A stretch of 64,000 nt of DNA, taken from contig JAAVHB010000048.1 in assembly GCA_014799955.1 (NCBI GenBank), positions 1 through 64,000 of the forward strand, in the 5' to 3' direction. Shown one piece after another: positions 9,851 through 19,383 of the stretch. Position 1 is the first letter of the stretch; each line of letters opens with the position of its first letter. The translations under genes and the position numbers were made by a program. The stretch comes from Butyrivibrio sp. (GTDB taxonomy: Bacteria; Bacillota; Clostridia; Lachnospirales; Lachnospiraceae). The notes under the pieces were generated by a model. That model worked only from the letters and a program-made list of their open reading frames with translations, was not told where the DNA came from and searched no databases.

Positions 9851-10372
9851 ATGGTTTACTTTCCTAACGGGCAAATAATTATCCGCAGCATGGAGGAGCG
9901 AGACGCGCAGGCAATTACGGATGCTGAAATCGAACAAGGGTGGGATGCGTCCGTTGAGAAATATGAAAAAAGATTAGAGGATCAAAGATTGGGAAAGGCG
10001 ATTTCATTGGTAGCGGAATATTCCGGCAAACCTGTCGGGTACATAAATGTTTATCCCGATAATACATGGGGAGCGTTTGGAGGAAAAGGCTACCCGGAAA
10101 TCGTTGATTTCGGCGTTTTGGAAAAATATCGGAAGCAAGGAATCGGTACGCTCTTAATGGATATAGCCGAAGAAATCGCCGCAACGTATGCGGACACAGT
10201 TTACCTTGGTGTCGGACTTCACAGCGGCTACGGAAGCGCTCAGCGAATGTATGTGAAGCGCGGTTATATACCGGACGGTTCCGGCGTTTGGTATCAGGAC
10301 AAAATATGCGAGCCGTATGGAGAATGCAAAAATGATGACGATTTGGTTTTGTATCTTCCAAAGAAATTGTAG
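9851..10372 (+). CDS. GNAT-family N-acetyltransferase
   Basis: A 173-residue Gcn5-related acetyltransferase. The acetyl-CoA binding motif A is visible as VDFGVLEKYRKQGIGTLLMDIA (the R-x-x-G-I/G turn at about residues 97-103). GYINVYPD upstream forms the preceding strand. The substrate cannot be named; the family includes antibiotic, protein and small-molecule acetylases. The gene has its own promoter (9748-9776) and a GGAGG site before the ATG. It leads a short run of three small genes (GNAT, HIT, GNAT) whose base composition falls from this gene to the next, suggesting acquired material. Confidence 0.85.
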   Translation: MVYFPNGQIIIRSMEERDAQAITDAEIEQGWDASVEKYEKRLEDQRLGKAISLVAEYSGKPVGYINVYPDNTWGAFGGKGYPEIVDFGVLEKYRKQGIGTLLMDIAEEIAATYADTVYLGVGLHSGYGSAQRMYVKRGYIPDGSGVWYQDKICEPYGECKNDDDLVLYLPKKL

Positions 10373-10431
10373 GAGGACAAATTCAGATTTGTAGAGAAAT
10401 AGAAAAATCGGAATTTGTGGAGGATTAAGGT

Positions 10432-10890
10432 ATGTGTTTTGTTTGCGATAGAATTAATATGATTAAAAAAGGAACTAATCCTTTTTTTGTAAAAGAATTA
10501 GAAACAGGATATGTTGTTATTGGAGATAATCAACACTTCAAGGGGTATTCAATATTTATATGTAAAGAACATACGACGGAATTATTTCAATTAGACTGCT
10601 CATATAAGATGAAATTTTTAGAAGAAATGTCAATTGTGGCAGAAGCTGTATCAAAAGCATTCGGGGCTGAAAAAATGAACTATGAGTTATTGGGAAATGG
10701 AGATACACATCTTCACTGGCATTTATTTCCCAGGGTAAGTGGTGATATAGATAACTATGGTAATAATGGGAAGGGGCCAGTTTGGTGGTATCCTATGGAA
10801 AAAATGTATAGTGATGATAATAAACCTTCATATATTGAATTGGAAGAAATGAGATCAAAATTATTAAAAGAATTAAATAATCTGCTGTAA
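10432..10890 (+). CDS. HIT-family hydrolase
   Basis: A 152-residue histidine-triad protein. The motif HLHWHLFPR at about residues 89-97 gives the H-x-H-x-H-x-x active site that hydrolyses or transfers nucleotidyl groups. An N-terminal CFVCDR pair of cysteines resembles the zinc site of some HIT proteins. The gene is markedly A+T-rich compared with the PTS genes. The exact substrate (dinucleoside polyphosphate, AMP-amide or other) is not visible. Confidence 0.88.
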   Translation: MCFVCDRINMIKKGTNPFFVKELETGYVVIGDNQHFKGYSIFICKEHTTELFQLDCSYKMKFLEEMSIVAEAVSKAFGAEKMNYELLGNGDTHLHWHLFPRVSGDIDNYGNNGKGPVWWYPMEKMYSDDNKPSYIELEEMRSKLLKELNNLL

Positions 10891-10925
10891 ACTAAATTCC
10901 AGTTTGAAGTTAGGAGAGAGAAAAA

Positions 10926-11450
10926 ATGAATATAGAACTTGTGAAATTGACCGTCGAATATAAGGAACAGCTATTTGAAATGCTGACGGAATGGAAGAAC
11001 GATATTATAGTAAATCACACGGATATGTCTCCATGGAAAATATGGGTGAATGATTTTCATGATTTCGATTATTACATGGAAAACCTTGATACAAAGGAAG
11101 AAAATAAAAACGACTGGGTTCCCGATACAACTTTATTTTGCCTTGATAAAGACAGAAACATTTTTGTAGGGGCTGTTAACATTCGCCACTATTTGAATGA
11201 CGAATTATTAAAAACCGGCGGTCATATAGGCGATGGAATCAGACCCAGTGAAAGAAGAAAAGGTTATGCGACGGCAATGATTGCTCTGGCATTGGAAGAA
11301 TGTAAAAAACTGGGTATCAGCAAAGTTTTGATATGCTGTGACAAGAATAACATCGGTTCGGCGAAATCAATCATTAATAACGGCGGAGTATTGGAAAATG
11401 AGGTTGAGGAAGACGGGCATATTGAGCAGCGTTTTTGGATTCAGTTATAG
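10926..11450 (+). CDS. GNAT-family N-acetyltransferase (YkkB/YitI-like)
   Basis: A 174-residue acetyltransferase. The acetyl-CoA loop is GDGIRPSERRKGYATAMIALAL at about residues 101-122, followed by CDKNNIGSAKSIINNGG, typical of the acetyltransferase-3 type that modifies small molecules or proteins. The ATG follows GGAGAGAG. It lies 35 bases behind the HIT gene and probably shares its transcript. The substrate is unknown. Confidence 0.86.
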   Translation: MNIELVKLTVEYKEQLFEMLTEWKNDIIVNHTDMSPWKIWVNDFHDFDYYMENLDTKEENKNDWVPDTTLFCLDKDRNIFVGAVNIRHYLNDELLKTGGHIGDGIRPSERRKGYATAMIALALEECKKLGISKVLICCDKNNIGSAKSIINNGGVLENEVEEDGHIEQRFWIQL

Positions 11451-11632
11451 CGTGGAATTTTGATTTGCCAGTTACGGAGTATGATTGTTCAATTTGTAAT
11501 ATGGAGAATAGAGCAATATTCTTTCTAGAAATTTTCTAAATTACACATAAATTGTTAACATTTAAGAGTTATAATAAAAAACACAGGGGAAACTTTTTGT
11601 AAATAATTCAGGAATTTAGGAGAATTTCGGCT

Positions 11633-12445
11633 ATGAAGAATAAGGGCTCAAAAAAATCCGGCTCAATTATACACAGACTTTTTCATGAGGGCATGACGGA
11701 GGAGATTACCACCGAGCTGGCGACCATGACAGACGAGCCGGCAGAGGTTATGTATGACCGGACCAAAAAACTGATGAGCACAGTCGTTGACTATAAGGAG
11801 CTCATGATGATGTACGGCTGCGCGATGAAAGAAATACAGACAAAGTTTGAAATACTTAATACGGAGTTTAACGTGCGCTGCCGTAGAAATCCCATTGACT
11901 CCATAAATACAAGACTCAAAAAAACGGCGAGTATCGCGGAAAAGCTCGGAAGACATAACCTTCCTTTTTCGCTTGAAAGCATCGAGGAAAATATCAACGA
12001 TGTCGCGGGAGTTCGGATAATATGCTCGTATATTGACGATATTTACAGGATTGCGGACGCGTTTTTGCAGCAGGAGGACGTTACGCTCGTGGAGCGCAAG
12101 GATTATATTTCCGCGCCGAAGCCGAACGGTTACCGAAGCCTGCATCTGATTGTCAGGGTTCCGGTTTTCTTTGTTGATTACAGAAAGGATATAAAGGTTG
12201 AGGTACAGATACGCACTATCGCGATGGATTTCTGGGCAAGTCTGGAGCATCAGCTCAAATATAAACAGATGATTCCCGATCAGGACAGTATTATTGCGCA
12301 GCTGAAAGCCTGTGCGGACTCAATAGCCTCCACAGACCAGAAAATGCTGGATATACGCAATCAGATAGAAGATATGGCGGATACGCCGACAAGTGAGGAT
12401 ATACTTTTTGAAAAGCTGAGCAGGCTTGACGTTGCGGTTTATTAG
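11633..12445 (+). CDS. Small alarmone synthetase, RelA/SpoT domain GTP pyrophosphokinase
   Basis: A 270-residue single-domain (p)ppGpp synthetase of the RelP/RelQ (YwaC/YjbM) type. RelA/SpoT motifs are DVAGVRIICSYIDDIY at about residues 123-138, PKPNGYRSLH at about 163-172 and EVQIRTIAMDFWASLEHQLKY at about 190-210, holding the catalytic acidic residue and nucleotide contacts. No HD hydrolase, TGS or ACT domain is present, so it should only make alarmone. A TATAAT box lies at 11572-11577 without a clear -35. Convergent with the DUF4364 gene. Confidence 0.93.
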   Translation: MKNKGSKKSGSIIHRLFHEGMTEEITTELATMTDEPAEVMYDRTKKLMSTVVDYKELMMMYGCAMKEIQTKFEILNTEFNVRCRRNPIDSINTRLKKTASIAEKLGRHNLPFSLESIEENINDVAGVRIICSYIDDIYRIADAFLQQEDVTLVERKDYISAPKPNGYRSLHLIVRVPVFFVDYRKDIKVEVQIRTIAMDFWASLEHQLKYKQMIPDQDSIIAQLKACADSIASTDQKMLDIRNQIEDMADTPTSEDILFEKLSRLDVAVY

Positions 12446-12490
12446 GGATGCGCTGATTTAAGCGGCGCTTCCTCAGAAGACCGTGGCACG

Positions 12491-13006
12491 CTACATCAGG
12501 GTTTTCATGACAAATTCATAGATTTCCTGACTTTTGTCACGCCATTTTCCGCACATCGTATCGGCGACGGATTCGTCCGGCACGTCGAGCGTAAGCTCGA
12601 TAAGTGAACTGTTGTTTTCCCTGATGCAGCAGCGCACCGAGTATTCGCCCGAGGTGTTGCGATAAAATTCAGAAGTCACGTTGGCGGACTGCTTTAGCTC
12701 GTATTTGCGTGAGGTAAGGTAAGCGTCGATTTCGTGCTTTATTTCGTCGGATATTTTGTTTCCGAAATATTCAAACATCTCGCGTCCCTGAGCGGTGAGC
12801 GTGTATCCGGTACCGTTGCGGCTGCTTTTTGCCTCAATCAGAGCGTCGTCCTGAATTATTCCGAGAACCTGCTGTACCGTGGCGAAATCGGCGTATCCGG
12901 TTTCAAAGAAAAAGCCGGATACGGCTTCGTTTGACAGAGGAAAATCAACCTTGTCGAGCATATACAAAATAATTAATTTATAAAGTGTCATTGATTCTAC
13001 TGCCAT
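12491..13006 (-). CDS. DUF4364 family protein
   Basis: About 171 residues from the ATG at 13006, which has an AAGGAA site; a longer frame reaching 13102 has no ribosome-binding site and would overlap the upstream gene further. The N-terminal half resembles a winged helix (MTLYKLIILYMLDKVDFPLS, then GTGYTLTAQGREMFEYF), as in PadR-like or DUF4364 proteins common in clostridia. Function is unknown; a DNA-binding role is possible. Its start overlaps the end of the radical SAM gene by 29 bases, so the two are co-transcribed. Confidence 0.78.
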   Translation of the reverse strand: MAVESMTLYKLIILYMLDKVDFPLSNEAVSGFFFETGYADFATVQQVLGIIQDDALIEAKSSRNGTGYTLTAQGREMFEYFGNKISDEIKHEIDAYLTSRKYELKQSANVTSEFYRNTSGEYSVRCCIRENNSSLIELTLDVPDESVADTMCGKWRDKSQEIYEFVMKTLM

Positions 13007-13919
13007 TTCGGTATTTCCTTCCCTGATATGTGCTGCGTGTTTTGAATTCCCTGTGAATAAGGTTAAGGATATTTTTCTTGTCGGTACTCCATTGAGGAGC
13101 AATCAGTATTTTGCGCGGACCGTCCCCGGTAAGCCTGTGTATGACAGTATCGGGAGGCAGCAGCTCAAGCATATCCACGACGGTTCGGATGTAATCGTCG
13201 CGTTCCATCGTGCTGAACAGCCCCGCTTCATAATCCGCCGCAAGGTCCGTGCCGCGCAGAACATGGAGCAGTTGTATTTTTACGCCTTCAACCTGCCTGT
13301 CGGCAAGGTATTCTGCGCATTTTATATAATCGGTGCGGTTTTCGCCCGGAAGCCCGACTATTATGTGAACGGTAACGGGAATTCCGGCGAGCTTGAGTCT
13401 TGACAGCGTGTCCTCAAATACGGGAAGCTCATAGCCGCGCCGTATATATTTTGCGGTTTTCTCGTTTACTGTCTGAAGCCCCAGCTCAACCCAGACGGGC
13501 TTTCGTTTTGCAAGCTCCTTCAAAAATTCGATTTTGCAGTCCTCAAGACAGTCCGGTCTTGTGGCGATTGAAATTCCCGCGATTCTTGCGTCCTCCGCTG
13601 CGGGGATAAAAATTTCGCGAAGCCTTTGAAGCGGCGCGTAGGTTCCGGTGAACGCCTGAAAATATGCGATATATTTTCCGCCGGAGTATTTGGGAGCAAT
13701 GCGGGCTATCGCGCCGTCAAGCTGTTCGGCAACGGAGTCTGCGGCGCCCTGTGCGAAATCTCCCGAGCCTCCTGCACTGCAGAATATGCAGCCGCGCATG
13801 TCAAGCGTTCCGTCCCTGTTGGGGCAGGTCATACCCGCGTCGAGAGAAAGCTTGTACGCCTTCTCCCCGAAAAGCTCGCGGTAATACTGATTTGCGGAGT
13901 AGTAAGGTCTGTGCTCCAT
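12978..13919 (-). CDS. Radical SAM protein, TIGR01212/YtqA family
   Basis: A 313-residue radical SAM enzyme. The cluster-binding cysteines are Cys32, Cys44 and Cys47 in TCPNRDGTLDMRGCIFC, a spacing of C-x11-C-x2-C with CIFC that is characteristic of the YtqA/TIGR01212 family related to Elp3. SIATRPDCL and VELGLQTVNE are further conserved barrel segments. The reaction is not established to my knowledge. The start lies one base from the malic enzyme stop, so it is translated from the same mRNA. Confidence 0.9.
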   Translation of the reverse strand: MEHRPYYSANQYYRELFGEKAYKLSLDAGMTCPNRDGTLDMRGCIFCSAGGSGDFAQGAADSVAEQLDGAIARIAPKYSGGKYIAYFQAFTGTYAPLQRLREIFIPAAEDARIAGISIATRPDCLEDCKIEFLKELAKRKPVWVELGLQTVNEKTAKYIRRGYELPVFEDTLSRLKLAGIPVTVHIIVGLPGENRTDYIKCAEYLADRQVEGVKIQLLHVLRGTDLAADYEAGLFSTMERDDYIRTVVDMLELLPPDTVIHRLTGDGPRKILIAPQWSTDKKNILNLIHREFKTRSTYQGRKYRNGSRINDTL

Positions 13920-15074
13920 TTATTTTACGATATGGTCCTTTACGGCCTGACTTACCGCGTCCGCAACGCGCGTGTCAAACGCCTCCGGAAGTATATTGTC
14001 TTCGTTAAGCTCCGCCTCGGGCACAAGACCCGCAATAGCGTAGGCGGCGGCAAGCTTCATTTCCTCGGTAATCTGGGGAGCTCTGCCCTCGAGCGCGCCC
14101 TTGAAAATTCCGGGGAAAGCAACGACGTTGTTAATCTGATTGGGAAAATCGCTGCGTCCGGTTCCGATAACCCTTGCTCCTGCGGCTTTTGCCTCGTCGG
14201 GCATTATCTCGGGAACGGGATTTGCCATTGCGAAAATAATTGCGTCCTTGTTCATGGTGGCAACCATTTCCGAGGTGAGGCTTCCCGGAGCCGATACGCC
14301 TATGAAAATATCGGCGCCCTTAACCGCGTCGGCGAGAGTGCCGCGCTTGTGCGTGAGATTGGTAATTTCGGCGATTTGCTTCTTGACGTTGCCCAAGCCC
14401 TCCCTGTCGGACGAAATAATTCCCGAGCGGTCGCACATAATTATATCCTTAAAGCCGTCCCTGAGCAAAAGCTTTGTGATGGCGATTCCGGCGGCGCCCG
14501 CTCCGTTTACGGCGATACGGCAGTCTTCCTTGCGCTTTCCCGTAATCTTGAGCGCGTTTATGATTCCGGCGAGAACCACAATCGCTGTTCCGTGCTGGTC
14601 GTCATGGAATACCGGAATATCAAGTACTTCCTTGAGCCTTTCTTCTATTTCAAAGCATCTGGGAGCCGATATGTCCTCAAGGTTGATGCCGCCGAAAGCA
14701 GGGGCGAGGTTAATCACCGTTTTGATGATTTCCTCGGTATCCTGAGTGTCGAGGCATATGGGGACTGCGTTCACATTGCCGAATTCCTTGAACAAAACGG
14801 CTTTTCCCTCCATTACCGGCATTGCGGCGTAAGGACCGATGTTTCCAAGCCCGAGAACCGCGCTTCCGTCCGATACTACGGCTATGGTGTTGGATTTGAT
14901 TGTGTATTTGTATGCCTGCTCCTTATCGTCGGCAATGATTTTGCAGGGTTCGGCAACTCCGGGAGTATAAGCGAGAGCCAGATCCTCGCGTGTTTTTATG
15001 GCGCACTTTGAAACCGTTTCAAGCTTGCCCTTCCATTCTTCATGAAGCAGTAACGCTTTTTCACTGTTGGTCAT
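13920..15074 (-). CDS. NAD(P)-dependent malic enzyme
   Basis: A 384-residue short-form bacterial malic enzyme (oxidative decarboxylation of malate to pyruvate and CO2). It has AYTPGVAEPC near residue 40 with the catalytic tyrosine, INLEDISAPRCFEIEE near 133 with the metal ligands, FHDDQHGTA near 158, and the Rossmann motif NGAGAAGIA near 192. Late segments NPVPEIMPDEA and TGRSDFPNQINN bind substrate and cofactor. Cofactor preference cannot be read safely. Promoter at 15113-15141 on the minus strand. Confidence 0.94.
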   Translation of the reverse strand: MTNSEKALLLHEEWKGKLETVSKCAIKTREDLALAYTPGVAEPCKIIADDKEQAYKYTIKSNTIAVVSDGSAVLGLGNIGPYAAMPVMEGKAVLFKEFGNVNAVPICLDTQDTEEIIKTVINLAPAFGGINLEDISAPRCFEIEERLKEVLDIPVFHDDQHGTAIVVLAGIINALKITGKRKEDCRIAVNGAGAAGIAITKLLLRDGFKDIIMCDRSGIISSDREGLGNVKKQIAEITNLTHKRGTLADAVKGADIFIGVSAPGSLTSEMVATMNKDAIIFAMANPVPEIMPDEAKAAGARVIGTGRSDFPNQINNVVAFPGIFKGALEGRAPQITEEMKLAAAYAIAGLVPEAELNEDNILPEAFDTRVADAVSQAVKDHIVK

Positions 15075-15112
15075 GTGTAAAATCCTTTCATAAATTAAAA
15101 ATAATTTACATC

Positions 15113-15141
15113 ATTGTATCACGATAATTTTTTTTAGTAAA
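15113..15141 (-). promoter_or_regulatory. Promoter of the malic enzyme operon
   Basis: On the minus strand TTTACT (15141-15136), 17 bases, TACAAT (15118-15113). It lies back to back with the rho promoter, with only 11 bases between the two -35 boxes. Confidence 0.6.
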
Positions 15142-15152
15142 GAATAAGTCGG

Positions 15153-15181
15153 TTGACAGGCGGACAAAAAAGGAGTAACAT
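15153..15181 (+). promoter_or_regulatory. Promoter of rho
   Basis: A consensus TTGACA (15153-15158), 17 bases, TAACAT (15176-15181). The transcript would start near 15188, leaving a leader of about 120 bases before the rho ATG. Rho leaders are often sites of autogenous termination, but no specific element was identified here. Confidence 0.65.
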
Positions 15182-15309
15182 CTTTTTTAGAGGCTTCACC
15201 TCGGCAGAAAAGCAGATACGTCTTAATTGATTTCTCATTTAACCCCCATTTGAGCGTTATGTCCGGCAAAGCATTATTTTTTGCGGGGACAATTAAGAAG
15301 GAGATATAT

Positions 15310-16812
15310 ATGAAAGAAAAACTTCAGACACTTTCACTGGCAGTTTTAAGGGATATTGCCAAAGATAAGAAAATCAAGAACATTACGGTAATGAGGAAAA
15401 ACGACTTGATTGATGCGATTATCGCGGCAGCCGAGGCTGACGGAAGTGCGAAGCAGACACCCAGAACCGTCGCTCAAAAGCAGGAGCAGACGGCAAAGCC
15501 GTCGGACGTTCAGGCAGCGGGAGGAGAAACAGCTGAGACTGCGGCAAAATCGGCAGATAATTCCGCAAAAGCATCCGAGGTCGTTCCCCAAAGAACGGCA
15601 GAGGGAACCGGAAGACCTACGCTTACGGCTACATTCGGGGCGGCGGACGACCCTTACAGACAGGACTACGACCCCAATATGGTGGACGCGGGAGCGGACG
15701 CCAACGGAATACTTGAGGTTATGCCGGACGGCTACGGCTTCATAAGGTGCGCGAATTATATGCCGGGGGAGAACGACGTATATGTGTCGCCGGCGCAGAT
15801 TAAGCGTTTCGGGCTTAAGACGGGAGATATTATCGTCGGAGCCAAGAGGCTCAAGAACCAGGGAGAGAAATTCAGCGCCCTGCTTTTTATGAAAAGCGTC
15901 AACGGCTACAATCCCTCGGACATTCCCAGGAGAAAGGCTTTTGAAAAGCTTACTCCGATTTTCCCTGACAAGAGGATTCATCTTGAGACATCTTCAAGCA
16001 GCACAGCTATGAGGATTATGGATTTGATTTCCCCTATCGGAAAGGGGCAGAGAGGTATGATTGTATCTCCGCCCAAGGCGGGTAAAACAACACTGCTTAA
16101 GCAGGTTGCGAAGTCGATTACAACAAATCATAAGGACATGCATCTCATTATCCTGCTGATTGACGAAAGACCGGAGGAGGTCACGGACATCAAGGAGTCA
16201 ATAGAAGGTGATAACGTCGAGGTTATTTATTCCACCTTTGACGAGCTTCCGGAGCATCACAAGAGGGTTTCGGAGATGGTTATAGAGAGGGCGAGAAGGC
16301 TTGTAGAGCATAAGCAGGACGTGTGCATTCTTCTCGACAGTATCACGAGGCTTACGAGAGCCTACAATATTGTTATTGCGCCGAGCGGAAGGACGCTGTC
16401 TGGCGGTCTTGACCCGGCGTCGCTTCATATGCCGAAGAAATTTTTCGGAGCGGCGCGCAATATGAGAGAGGGCGGCTCGCTCACGATACTCGCGACGGCG
16501 CTTGTGGATACGGGCAGCAAGATGGACGACGTTGTTTTCGAGGAGTTCAAGGGAACCGGCAATATGGAAATAGTGCTTGACAGGAAGCTTTCCGAGAAAA
16601 GAATTTTTCCTGCGATAGATATTGTAAAATCGGGTACGCGCAGGGAGGATTTGCTTCTTACGAGAGAGGAACAGGAGGCTGTCGATATTATGAGAAAGGC
16701 GCTTAACGGAATGCGCTCCGACGACGCTGTAGAGCGTATTATCGATATGTTTTCAAGGACGAGGAGTAATGCGGAACTGTGCCAGATAGTCAAGAAAACA
16801 AGATTAGTATAG
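15310..16812 (+). CDS. rho: Transcription termination factor Rho
   Basis: A 500-residue RNA-dependent ATPase that ends transcription. The start is the ATG at 15310 behind AAGAAGGAGATATAT; an in-frame extension to 15250 lacks a site. A Rho_N SAP-like helix bundle covers residues 1-40. A polar Ala/Gln/Glu-rich linker at about 40-115 is probably disordered. The RNA-binding cold-shock domain is about 130-200 ([14 protein letters not shown]). The ATPase core has Walker A PPKAGKTT near 254, [11 protein letters not shown], and the Q/R loop region [20 protein letters not shown]. Five envelope genes follow without a visible terminator. Confidence 0.97.
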   Translation: MKEKLQTLSLAVLRDIAKDKKIKNITVMRKNDLIDAIIAAAEADGSAKQTPRTVAQKQEQTAKPSDVQAAGGETAETAAKSADNSAKASEVVPQRTAEGTGRPTLTATFGAADDPYRQDYDPNMVDAGADANGILEVMPDGYGFIRCANYMPGENDVYVSPAQIKRFGLKTGDIIVGAKRLKNQGEKFSALLFMKSVNGYNPSDIPRRKAFEKLTPIFPDKRIHLETSSSSTAMRIMDLISPIGKGQRGMIVSPPKAGKTTLLKQVAKSITTNHKDMHLIILLIDERPEEVTDIKESIEGDNVEVIYSTFDELPEHHKRVSEMVIERARRLVEHKQDVCILLDSITRLTRAYNIVIAPSGRTLSGGLDPASLHMPKKFFGAARNMREGGSLTILATALVDTGSKMDDVVFEEFKGTGNMEIVLDRKLSEKRIFPAIDIVKSGTRREDLLLTREEQEAVDIMRKALNGMRSDDAVERIIDMFSRTRSNAELCQIVKKTRLV

Positions 16813-16827
16813 CGGGAGCAGAGCGTC

Positions 16828-17958
16828 ATGGATAATAGCAGCAGGCGTCACGGCAATAAAAAAAGCAGACATTACGCAATGCAGATAGCAATGGCGGCGG
16901 GACTTGTGGTTATGCTGGTATGCGGCGTTGTCACGATAGGTCTTATGCTTTTTACAAACTTATTTGCGGAGCCTCTTATCGCTCCGAATGTATCTGCCGG
17001 ATACGACCACACAAATATTTACGAGGACATAACTCCGGGTCATACAAAGGCTCCGGACTCACAGAGCGCGGGAGAAACACACGGGGGCATTCCGTCCGAT
17101 GGGATTCTTTCGGTGGAATATACGGGCGGAACCGTGTATGCGGGCGGACAGGCCATAGCGGGTAATTTCAATGTGAAGCTTACTATGGACGACGGATTTG
17201 AAAAGGTAATTAACGATTACGAATGCGCGCAGCTTGCGCCCGAATACAGAATGACGGAGGGCGACAATGTTTTTGAGTTCAGGTACGGGGAGCAGACCGC
17301 AAGTATAACCTTGGAGGCTGTGAACGTAAGAGCGTTTCCCTATCCTCCCTCATATATTCTCAGAAAGGTGGATCTGGGCTCGACGCAGGAAAAGGTGAAT
17401 CAGATAGACAGCGGCGCGATTTCATATGAGCAGGCGTTCTCGAACGTCGCGTTTACGGGAGATTCGCAGATTAAAGCGCTTGCCGTTGACAGGATTCTTT
17501 CAATGAACAGGATTGTTGCCGAAAACGGAGAGAGCTACGACTATCTCGCCGCTCATTTTGACGAGGTGGTGTCAAAGGCGCTGGGGACAGAGGCGCTTAT
17601 AGTGCATTACGGAATCAATACGCTTTCCACCTCCGCGGACGAAAGACAGAAAAGAATCAATCAGTACAGGGAGCTTCTTGTCAGGCTTAAGGATGCTCTT
17701 CCCGGAACGAGAATCATTGTAAGCGGGGTATTTCCGGTGCATTACAGTATTTTCGGAAATCAGGGCAGGTTTGTGTATATAATCGAGTATGATTACGCGC
17801 TGCTTGAGATGTGCATGGCTATCGGCGTTGAGTACCTCAGCGACAACGCGTATATGATGGAGCATCAGGAGCTTTTCAGCCAGGACGGGCTTCATCTGAG
17901 TCCTGAATTTTACTCGCAGTACTGGCTGAAAAACATTATTCTGACAATGGGACTGTAA
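16828..17958 (+). CDS. Membrane-anchored SGNH hydrolase-like protein
   Basis: A 376-residue protein with one N-terminal membrane segment (about residues 18-46), then a beta-rich domain (about 90-170, with [11 protein letters not shown] and TMDDGFEKV, resembling bacterial Ig-like domains), then an SGNH domain. The catalytic serine is probably in FTGDSQIKA near residue 211 and the Asp-His pair in DGLHLS near 352; HYGIN near 260 fits the Asn block. It should act outside the membrane. It begins 15 bases after rho and leads a five-gene group whose MBOAT member points to O-acylation of a cell-wall polymer. Confidence 0.8.
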   Translation: MDNSSRRHGNKKSRHYAMQIAMAAGLVVMLVCGVVTIGLMLFTNLFAEPLIAPNVSAGYDHTNIYEDITPGHTKAPDSQSAGETHGGIPSDGILSVEYTGGTVYAGGQAIAGNFNVKLTMDDGFEKVINDYECAQLAPEYRMTEGDNVFEFRYGEQTASITLEAVNVRAFPYPPSYILRKVDLGSTQEKVNQIDSGAISYEQAFSNVAFTGDSQIKALAVDRILSMNRIVAENGESYDYLAAHFDEVVSKALGTEALIVHYGINTLSTSADERQKRINQYRELLVRLKDALPGTRIIVSGVFPVHYSIFGNQGRFVYIIEYDYALLEMCMAIGVEYLSDNAYMMEHQELFSQDGLHLSPEFYSQYWLKNIILTMGL

Positions 17959-17981
17959 TATAAAAGAGGGTTATTGTTATT

Positions 17982-18899
17982 ATGAAAAAATTAAATATTA
18001 TACCGGCGCTGCTTCTGGTTGTAACGGTTCCGGTATTGATGGTAATAAGTATTATATCGCTGAAGACCGACAGGTCAAACGACGTAAATACGTCCGAGGG
18101 AGAATCGTATCTTGCCGCAATGGAAAAACAGGACGTGAAGCTGGTTGAGAACGGACTGAGAAACCCCGGACAGACCAATGATTCTTCAGAGCATGTGACG
18201 GGCTCAACCTCCGGGGAGGATGAAACTACGGCTCCCGACAGGGAGGTATTCAAGCTTCTTGAGGTTGACGGCTTTGTCGGCAGCAATCAGAAAAGCTATA
18301 ATCCTTACGGATACGATAAGGACAGTGCAGAGGAGCTGGCTGAGCGTGTCGAAAGCGGGGAACTGTCCTTAAAGGAGCTTTTTAAGAATACCCTTTTTGT
18401 GGGGGATTCCATAATGGTGGGCTTTGCGGATTACAAAATTGCCAATCCCGGAAATGTAATCGCAGGTGTCGGCGCAATGATGAATCCTCATCTTTCCAAT
18501 AATATTCAGACGATAGTGGATTACAATCCCGAGGTGCTTTTTCTGCACTACGGATTAAATGAGATGGGAGAGGAAGAATATTTTCTCGAAAAATTTATAA
18601 AGGATTTGGAGGAGGACATAAAGGAGCTTAAGGACAAGCTTCCTTATACCAAAATAGTGGTGGTATCGCTGTGGCCCGTAAAGGACGCGGCAATCGAAAG
18701 CCAGTCAAGACTTGCGAGAGTGCCTGCGTATAACGAGGCTATACGCAAAAGCTGTATAAAGCTCGGGGTAGCGTACAATGAGAATTCGGAGCTTTTTGCG
18801 TCAAATCCCGATTGGTACCAGAAGGACGGGATACACTGCATACCTACGATGTATTTTAAATGGCTTAACGAACTGATAAAAGAAATGGGGTTGTATTGA
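17982..18899 (+). CDS. SGNH hydrolase-like exported protein
   Basis: A 305-residue paralogue of the preceding gene without the Ig-like part. The N-terminal hydrophobic segment (about residues 5-25) is a signal anchor. A Ser/Glu-rich linker follows. The SGNH domain has FVGDSIMVGF near 139-148, HYGLNEMG near 190, and the Asp-His pair in KDGIHC near 281. As a surface esterase or acyltransferase partner of the MBOAT protein it may accept an acyl group at the outer face. It sits 23 bases behind its neighbour and one base before the next gene. Confidence 0.8.
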   Translation: MKKLNIIPALLLVVTVPVLMVISIISLKTDRSNDVNTSEGESYLAAMEKQDVKLVENGLRNPGQTNDSSEHVTGSTSGEDETTAPDREVFKLLEVDGFVGSNQKSYNPYGYDKDSAEELAERVESGELSLKELFKNTLFVGDSIMVGFADYKIANPGNVIAGVGAMMNPHLSNNIQTIVDYNPEVLFLHYGLNEMGEEEYFLEKFIKDLEEDIKELKDKLPYTKIVVVSLWPVKDAAIESQSRLARVPAYNEAIRKSCIKLGVAYNENSELFASNPDWYQKDGIHCIPTMYFKWLNELIKEMGLY

Positions 18900-18900
18900 T

Positions 18901-19380
18901 ATGTCGCTTCGTATTAAGGAAATTCTGACTGTTTCCTGTCTTGCGGCCTTCATATTTTTCATTAATACAAGGGAAAATTATACGGATGTTGCATTGGAAC
19001 GCATAATAGCGGGAGTAGGCGAAACAGCGGGACTTGAGGAAATGACGGAATTTGACGGCTCGCAGATTCGCAGAAATTTCGGAATAAACGCAAACGATTA
19101 TCCGGAATTTGCGTATTACGGTCATGAGAGCGTGATGGACAGTGAGTCCTTTCTTATAATAAAGCTTTCCGAGGCAAAGCAGGGAGACGGAGTGATAAGC
19201 GCAATTAAGGCAAGCCGCGATAAAAGCATGGAGCTGTTCAAATCATATGCGCCCGAGCAGTATGCGCTTCTTTCGGGCAGCATTATCGAACAAAAGGGAA
19301 ATTACGTTATTTATGTGGTGTCGGACAGGGCGGTCCAGATCGAGCGCGCCGTAACCGATATACTTACAGGCAAGGAGTAG
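18901..19380 (+). CDS. DUF4358 domain protein
   Basis: A 159-residue protein with an N-terminal hydrophobic segment (residues 8-22), so probably a lipid-free exported or anchored protein. The rest matches what I recall of DUF4358: a repeated alternation such as SFLIIKLSEAKQGDGVISAIKASRD and YVIYVVSDRAVQIERAVTDI. This family is often found beside MBOAT and SGNH genes in clostridia, as here. No catalytic residues are evident. Function unknown; a chaperone or partner in polymer acylation is inference from context only. Confidence 0.72.
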   Translation: MSLRIKEILTVSCLAAFIFFINTRENYTDVALERIIAGVGETAGLEEMTEFDGSQIRRNFGINANDYPEFAYYGHESVMDSESFLIIKLSEAKQGDGVISAIKASRDKSMELFKSYAPEQYALLSGSIIEQKGNYVIYVVSDRAVQIERAVTDILTGKE

Positions 19381-19383
19381 GGT

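Noticed and set aside
13626..15011. Long plus-strand open frame (461 codons) over the malic enzyme and radical SAM genes
   Set aside because: It is antisense to two genes with clear catalytic motifs, has no ribosome-binding site, and its product is rich in Arg, Cys and Gly with no domain.
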